Shown here piece after piece: positions 6,244 to 9,213 of a stretch of 9,213 bases of DNA. The stretch is from Oribacterium parvum. Its GTDB lineage: Bacteria; Bacillota; Clostridia; Lachnospirales; Lachnospiraceae. The notes beneath the pieces are model-generated. The model was not told the origin of the DNA, ran no database searches, and saw only the letters and a program-made list of their open reading frames with translations. The stretch is taken from the NCBI GenBank assembly GCA_938022235.1, contig CALIEL010000254.1, forward strand, positions 1-9,213, given 5' to 3'. Both the position numbers and the translations under genes were made by a program. The number at the start of each line of letters is the position of its first letter. Position 1 is the first letter of the stretch.

Positions 6244-6385
6244 ATTGTCATATCAAGGCTCATTCAATCGTGGTAAATGCATGGTAAAATGAATGTCTTT
6301 GCAATTATGAAATTGCTTATAGATGTAGTGTTTATGCAGATAATTCAAAAACTCATATAAAAGGACATATAAAATTTCAGACTCT

Positions 6386-6928
6386 CTATTTTTGCTTAGT
6401 TCGGCGTTGTTTTTTGCGCTGTTTCTGAAGTGCCAGCGCTTCTTTAGCAATAATACCAAGGCTGAGGCTGACAATACCTAGTCCCAAAAGACCGTAGATC
6501 ATGGTAAAAATCTTTCCCAAGGCGGTCTTGGGCGTAAAATCCCCATAGCCAATGGTGGTCAAGGTCGTAAAGGATAAATAAAGGGAGTCCAGCACGGCTA
6601 ACTTTTCCACCATCGTATAGAAAACCGTACCCAAAACCAAGAGGGAGGCTAAACTGGCTAAAATCGCCTGCCCCTCTTCGCTTTGAAAAACCTGACGGAT
6701 GATTCGAAATAAATGTTTAAAACCAAAGATGAGCGAAAACATGGAGACCCTTTCTACAAATGATGTTAGCTGATAATCCTCCCGAACCTTAGTAGGATGT
6801 TTTTCTTCATAAATCCAGTTATAAAGATTCTGTCTAGTAGGATATCCCAATATCCTTACTGTCTCTGATACAGATTCTGTCTGATGATGTAGTTTAAGTG
6901 CGATTTCTTTTTGTTGTTTTGAATACAC
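6386..6928 (-). CDS. two-helix potassium channel fused to an IS3-family transposase N-terminus
   Basis: The 180-residue frame joins two unrelated parts. Residues 1 to about 48 are the N-terminal helix-turn-helix of an IS3/IS150-type transposase OrfA (YSKQQKEIALKLHHQTESV, ILGYPTRQNLYNWI). Residues from about 63 form a small ion channel: TM1 about 88-108, pore helix and selectivity filter TTIGYGD at 124-130, TM2 about 139-162, and a Lys/Arg/Gln-rich cytoplasmic tail. One channel should be a tetramer in the cell membrane. GTG at 6928 has AAAGGAG at 6936-6942, seven bases away. An internal ATG at 6742 (Met63) also has AAAGGG at 6748-6753 and would give an ordinary 118-residue channel, probably the ancestral start. 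Whether the long form, the short form or both are made is unknown. Confidence 0.82.
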   Translation of the reverse strand: MYSKQQKEIALKLHHQTESVSETVRILGYPTRQNLYNWIYEEKHPTKVREDYQLTSFVERVSMFSLIFGFKHLFRIIRQVFQSEEGQAILASLASLLVLGTVFYTMVEKLAVLDSLYLSFTTLTTIGYGDFTPKTALGKIFTMIYGLLGLGIVSLSLGIIAKEALALQKQRKKQRRTKQK

Positions 6929-6930
6929 AG

Positions 6931-6953
6931 ATAGGCTCCTTTCGGAGCCCTAT
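6931..6953 (-). promoter_or_regulatory. hairpin enclosing the ribosome site of the fusion gene
   Basis: ATAGGCTCC (6931-6939) pairs with GGAGCC(C)TAT (6944-6953) across a four-base loop; on the RNA of the minus strand the loop is GAAA. The AAAGGAG ribosome site lies in the loop and downstream arm, so folding would hide it. IS transcripts often protect transposase translation in this way; here the structure would now control the channel fusion (inference). Confidence 0.55.
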
Positions 6954-6988
6954 GGTAATCCAAGCTTGTATGTCTGCAATATTTCTGT

Positions 6989-7075
6989 TTAGGTACACAT
7001 AAGCATACAAACTCTCCCAGCATAAATTAAATGCCAAGGCAACAATAGGCATCGCATAAGTTCTTCCTTATTCAT
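6989..7075 (-). CDS. possible 28-residue ORF, perhaps a truncated gene start
   Basis: ATG at 7075 with AAGGTG nine bases upstream opens 28 codons (MNKEELMRCLLLPWHLIYAG, then a short tail), following an extended -10 promoter about 25 bases before the ATG. It ends just before the IS-derived segment. It may be the beginning of a gene cut by an insertion sequence, a leader peptide, or chance. I recognise no family. Confidence 0.25.
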   Translation of the reverse strand: MNKEELMRCLLLPWHLIYAGRVCMLMCT

Positions 7076-7099
7076 TGCACAGACACCTTATTTCGTTTC

Positions 7100-7108
7100 A
7101 TTATACCA
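7100..7108 (-). promoter_or_regulatory. extended -10 promoter for the channel-fusion transcript
   Basis: TGGTATAAT on the minus strand is a perfect TGnTATAAT extended -10, lying directly after the antiporter stop codon (7112-7114). No good -35 is visible 17 bases upstream (CTATCA), which extended -10 promoters tolerate. Transcription would cross the 28-codon ORF and enter the channel fusion. Confidence 0.5.
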
Positions 7109-7111
7109 TTT

Positions 7112-8344
7112 TTATTTGCATTTGATAGCCTTTCCCATCTCTCCGGCCGCCTTAAATCCCTGACGGGCTAAGAAAACAGCTATAATTTCATTAATGACTG
7201 CCGCAGCCGCAATTGTACCTCGAACAATGTTTCCATATTGTTCGAAATCTCCCGTTAATGCCGAAATAGCAATACCTGTCATGACAAGAGATACGCCGGA
7301 ATGAGGCAAAATGACCAGCCCGAGATATTTTTTTACCGTAGCAGGGGCGTGCGAAAGCTGTGCACCGAGAGCCGCTCCGCCTATTTTTCCTGCTGCGCGG
7401 GCAATAATGTATACTGCTGTAAAAATTCCTGCCCCTAAAATGAGATGATAATCCAGCGGAGCACCCAGATTCAGAACAATCAATGCAAAGCAAGCGCTGA
7501 TGCTCGGAGTGCAATATTTCATAATATCTTCCAGCTTTTTTTCATCCAGGATATTTGCAAAGGTTGCGGAATAAACCATACCGCTCAGCATAAAATTAAG
7601 GACTGGAACAGGCATAAGGTAATGGTTGGCAAGTGCGGTCATAGCCGCTGTAACAAGCACACCGGCAAACACCGTGATTGCACAGACTTTTTCTGACCTG
7701 ATTTTTTTCATAATAAAGGCTGTGATGCCTCCGGTTATAAGACCAATCAAAACCGGGAAAATAACGATCAGTATAATCAGATATTTTGGTACAGAGCCTC
7801 CCGAGGTAATCGGAAGGATGAAACTCATAACAAGCAAAAATACGCAGATTGCCAACACATCGTCAATTACCGCCAAAGGTATCAGTGTCCTTGTAACAGG
7901 TCCGTCTGTTTTATATTCTGACACAATGGATAACGCCGGTGCAGGTGCGGTAGCTAAGGCAATACCGCCAAAAATCAAGCCAAGGAAAACAGGGATATCC
8001 ATAAAATAAAAAATAGCAGAAAACGCAAGACTGACAACAGCAAAAGTCATGAGTGACTGCGCCAAAGTAATCACAACAATCTGTTTACCGGAAGAACGCA
8101 TCTTTCGCCAGATCATTTCACTGCCCAGCATCAGCCCCATACCGCATTCCATGAGCTCAATCAGTGTATGATACATCGAGTTATCTAAAATATCTTGTGT
8201 CAGCAGATTTACTGCATAGGGCCCTAAGAGCATTCCCGCAATTAAAAAACCTAAAACAGCGGGCATTTTAAATTTTGCTGCCACCTTCCCGGCGATTACT
8301 GCCAATAGCACAACCGTCAATAAACGAATTAACATTTCAAACAT
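7112..8344 (-). CDS. cation/proton antiporter, CPA2-type (Na+/H+ exchanger family)
   Basis: This integral membrane protein of 410 residues exchanges Na+ or K+ for protons. About 11-13 hydrophobic segments span it from residue 3 to 394. Diagnostic motifs are the discontinuous-helix block ATAPAPALSIVSEYKTDGP (131-149) and the ion-site pair VIDDVLAI with Asp161-Asp162, the double-Asp arrangement linked with electrogenic CPA2 exchangers. There is no C-terminal RCK/TrkA-N domain, so it is the short membrane-only form. ATG at 8344 directly abuts the TAA of the upstream TetR gene, and AAGGAG at about 8351-8356 lies inside that gene, so the two are co-transcribed and probably translationally coupled. 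The ion cannot be decided from sequence. Confidence 0.9.
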   Translation of the reverse strand: MFEMLIRLLTVVLLAVIAGKVAAKFKMPAVLGFLIAGMLLGPYAVNLLTQDILDNSMYHTLIELMECGMGLMLGSEMIWRKMRSSGKQIVVITLAQSLMTFAVVSLAFSAIFYFMDIPVFLGLIFGGIALATAPAPALSIVSEYKTDGPVTRTLIPLAVIDDVLAICVFLLVMSFILPITSGGSVPKYLIILIVIFPVLIGLITGGITAFIMKKIRSEKVCAITVFAGVLVTAAMTALANHYLMPVPVLNFMLSGMVYSATFANILDEKKLEDIMKYCTPSISACFALIVLNLGAPLDYHLILGAGIFTAVYIIARAAGKIGGAALGAQLSHAPATVKKYLGLVILPHSGVSLVMTGIAISALTGDFEQYGNIVRGTIAAAAVINEIIAVFLARQGFKAAGEMGKAIKCK

Positions 8345-8737
8345 TTAAATAGTCTCCTTCTTCACAACGCCAAACAAAAAAATATCCATAATCACAGCTT
8401 CACAGAAAATTTTCTGATACAGCGGATTTTCATGAAAGAATATCATTCTGGTCTTATAGTACTGTGAAAGACATTCCTTCAAAGAGCTTGATTCTGTTTC
8501 AATGAATATATGATTTTGGATGTATTCTTTTAACTGTTCAAAGCATTCCTCCACACAAGCAAGGAACAACTCATCTTTTGATTTGAAATAATGATAGATC
8601 AGTCCCTTTGAAATTCCCTGTTCAGAATCATAAATGTTGTTCACAGAGCTTGCACTATATCCTCGTGTAGCAAATTCAAGCAACGCATTGTCCATAATTT
8701 TTCTTCTTGCTTGTATTTTTCTTTCTTCCTGTCTCAT
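8345..8737 (-). CDS. TetR/AcrR family regulator, shortened, of the antiporter operon
   Basis: The N-terminal DNA-binding domain is complete: helix 1 IMDNALLEFATRGY, then the helix-turn-helix SSVNNIYDSEQGISKGLIYHYFKSKDELF. The C-terminal ligand domain is short. The frame runs normally through FHENPLYQKIFCEAVIM and then ends with DIFLFGVVKKETI, about 130 residues in all against 185-210 for the family. An internal in-frame deletion that joined the middle to the natural tail is the simplest reading. I prefer ATG at 8737 (GAGG at 8744-8747, six bases upstream) to the TTG at 8749, which would itself overlap that ribosome site. It probably represses its own operon through the half-site array upstream; loss of most of the ligand domain may have made control abnormal. 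Confidence 0.8.
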   Translation of the reverse strand: MRQEERKIQARRKIMDNALLEFATRGYSASSVNNIYDSEQGISKGLIYHYFKSKDELFLACVEECFEQLKEYIQNHIFIETESSSLKECLSQYYKTRMIFFHENPLYQKIFCEAVIMDIFLFGVVKKETI

Positions 8738-8750
8738 CTCATACCTCAAT

Positions 8751-8781
8751 AATTGACCATCAAGTCAATTATATAAATTGA
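8751..8781 (-). promoter_or_regulatory. three-half-site operator array before the TetR-antiporter operon
   Basis: AATTGAC (8751-8757) and GTCAATT (8764-8770) form a perfect dyad with a six-base centre. The second arm is reused with AATTGA (8776-8781) in a second dyad, TCAATT-ATATA-AATTGA. The array overlaps the -10 element and the expected start of transcription, the right place for autorepression by the TetR protein. Confidence 0.6.
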
Positions 8782-8796
8782 TGACCACAGAGTTAA
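8768..8796 (-). promoter_or_regulatory. promoter of the TetR-antiporter operon
   Basis: On the minus strand, TTAACT (8791-8796) and a perfect TATAAT (8768-8773) are separated by 17 bases. Transcription would begin about 20-25 bases before the preferred TetR ATG at 8737. Confidence 0.6.
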
Positions 8797-8818
8797 TAAT
8801 TTGTTTGTGAATCCTATC

Positions 8819-9040
8819 TTCCAGACCATTTTTAGGACCTTTTAGAGGGATCCGGATAAGATCATTAATGCACTTGAACTTCCCTACTCAAACGCAAAAC
8901 TTGAGGCCACAAATAACCTCATCAAAGTCATTAAGCAAAATGCTTTTGGCTTCCGGAACTTTGAAAATTTTAAAACGAGAATTCTCATTGCTTTGCACAT
9001 CAAAAAGGAGAGAACCAATTTGGTGCTCTCCTTTTTGTAA
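8819..9040 (+). pseudogene. ISL3-family transposase, C-terminal remnant
   Basis: The frame reads FQTIFRTF, a TAG stop (8843-8845), and then 63 codons including LPYSNAKLEATNNLIKVIK, NAFGFRNFENFKTRIL and ALHIKKERTNLVLSFL. These match the conserved end of ISL3-family transposases such as those of IS1167-like elements. The first 80% or more of the gene and the left end of the element are absent, and the in-frame TAG is a further lesion. It is dead as a transposase. Confidence 0.85.
9002..9036. terminator. palindrome at the end of the transposase remnant, probable bidirectional terminator
   Basis: AAAAAGGAGAG (9002-9012) pairs perfectly with CTCTCCTTTTT (9026-9036), and CCAA/TTGG can pair inside the loop. 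It overlaps the last transposase codons. Both strands end in a run of five T, so it can stop transcription in either direction, including from the gene at 9082-9213. Confidence 0.75.
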
Positions 9041-9053
9041 GTTTTTATCAACC

Positions 9054-9074
9054 CATTACAGTTATTAAAGAGCC
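9054..9074 (-). repeat. right terminal inverted repeat of the ISL3-family element
   Basis: Read inward on the minus strand, the end is GGCTCTTTAATAACTGTAATG; GGCTCTTT is a typical start of ISL3-family termini. It lies 14 bases after the transposase stop, as expected. The left partner is not in the window. The base after 9074 starts a T-rich run, leaving only seven bases to the next gene's stop codon. Confidence 0.6.
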
Positions 9075-9081
9075 TTTTTTC

Positions 9082-9213
9082 TTATTTAATCTTGAAGAAT
9101 TGAACAATCGACACAATACCTTGATAAATAAAGACAAAGGCAATGGTGTAACTAACGAAGAGACCGGTCATCAATGGGTGTCCCATCATGATTAAACCTG
9201 CTACGATTCCTAA
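9082..9213 (-). CDS. HdeD/DUF308-like membrane protein, C-terminal end only
   Basis: The last 43 residues of a membrane protein are visible, running off the window edge. Two hydrophobic segments (LGIVAGLIMM and GLFVSYTIAFVFIYQGIVSIV) are joined by GHPL, and the protein ends QFFKIK. The pattern of Gly-x(n)-Pro before a helix and Gly-Ile-x-x-Ile near the end fits the repeated two-helix unit of HdeD/DUF308 proteins, linked to acid resistance in enterobacteria. With so little sequence the family call is tentative. The ISL3 end lies seven bases beyond its TAA without disturbing the frame. Confidence 0.5.
   Translation of the reverse strand, partial: LGIVAGLIMMGHPLMTGLFVSYTIAFVFIYQGIVSIVQFFKIK

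Noticed and set aside
6253..6474. A 73-codon minus-strand frame overlapping the channel's 3' end
   Set aside because: Its start lies inside the channel gene in another frame, it has no ribosome site, and the residues match no family I know; AT-rich DNA easily leaves such a frame open.
7191..8009. Open frames in other frames inside the antiporter gene (7191-7514, 7445-7696, 7626-8009)
   Set aside because: They are shadows of a complete, motif-bearing membrane protein.
8868..9068. A 66-codon plus-strand frame in the ISL3 region
   Set aside because: It is out of frame with the clear transposase C-terminus.

Overview
The window looks like a Clostridia chromosome, most likely from a Lachnospiraceae-type host (inference). 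Supporting signs are strong AGGAGG ribosome sites, lipoboxes followed by Lys/Glu/Ala-rich linkers, an OmpA-domain lipoprotein without an outer membrane system, Firmicutes ICE genes, and ISL3 and IS3-family debris. No tRNA, rRNA or CRISPR array was seen.

Region A (1-4070, all minus strand) is the ordinary host part. It holds the N-terminal 260 residues of a family 5 (peptide-type) solute-binding lipoprotein, a 414-residue OmpA-domain lipoprotein with a ladder of about eight 19-residue repeats, a DUF4213/DUF364 protein, and an 81-residue low-complexity lipoprotein with its own promoter and a strong terminator. A 98-bp imperfect palindrome lies behind the OmpA gene. A 32-bp tandem duplication overlaps the end of the DUF364 gene.

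Region B (about 4200-6243) is AT-richer and is a decayed accessory segment, probably the end of an integrative conjugative element (ICE). It starts with two hairpins. Next come the C-terminal remnant of a TetR regulator (minus) and the C-terminal two thirds of an MDR-family dehydrogenase (plus), joined head to head at a deletion scar near 4672. After a terminator come a Tn916-orf7-like sigma factor, which is intact, and an orf8-like small protein, which is broken. No excisionase or integrase follows.

Region C (6386-8796, minus strand) has transport genes. A small two-helix potassium channel is fused in frame to the N-terminal helix-turn-helix of an IS3-family transposase. Upstream is an operon of a shortened TetR regulator and a CPA2-type cation/proton antiporter, with a good promoter overlapped by a three-half-site operator array.

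Region D (8819-9213) has the C-terminal remnant and right terminal repeat of an ISL3-family insertion sequence, then the 3' end of a probable HdeD/DUF308 membrane protein on the minus strand.

No clearly new multi-gene system is present. The most unusual items are the transposase-HTH/potassium-channel chimera, the repeat-bearing OmpA lipoprotein, and the double-truncation scar in the TetR/dehydrogenase pair.
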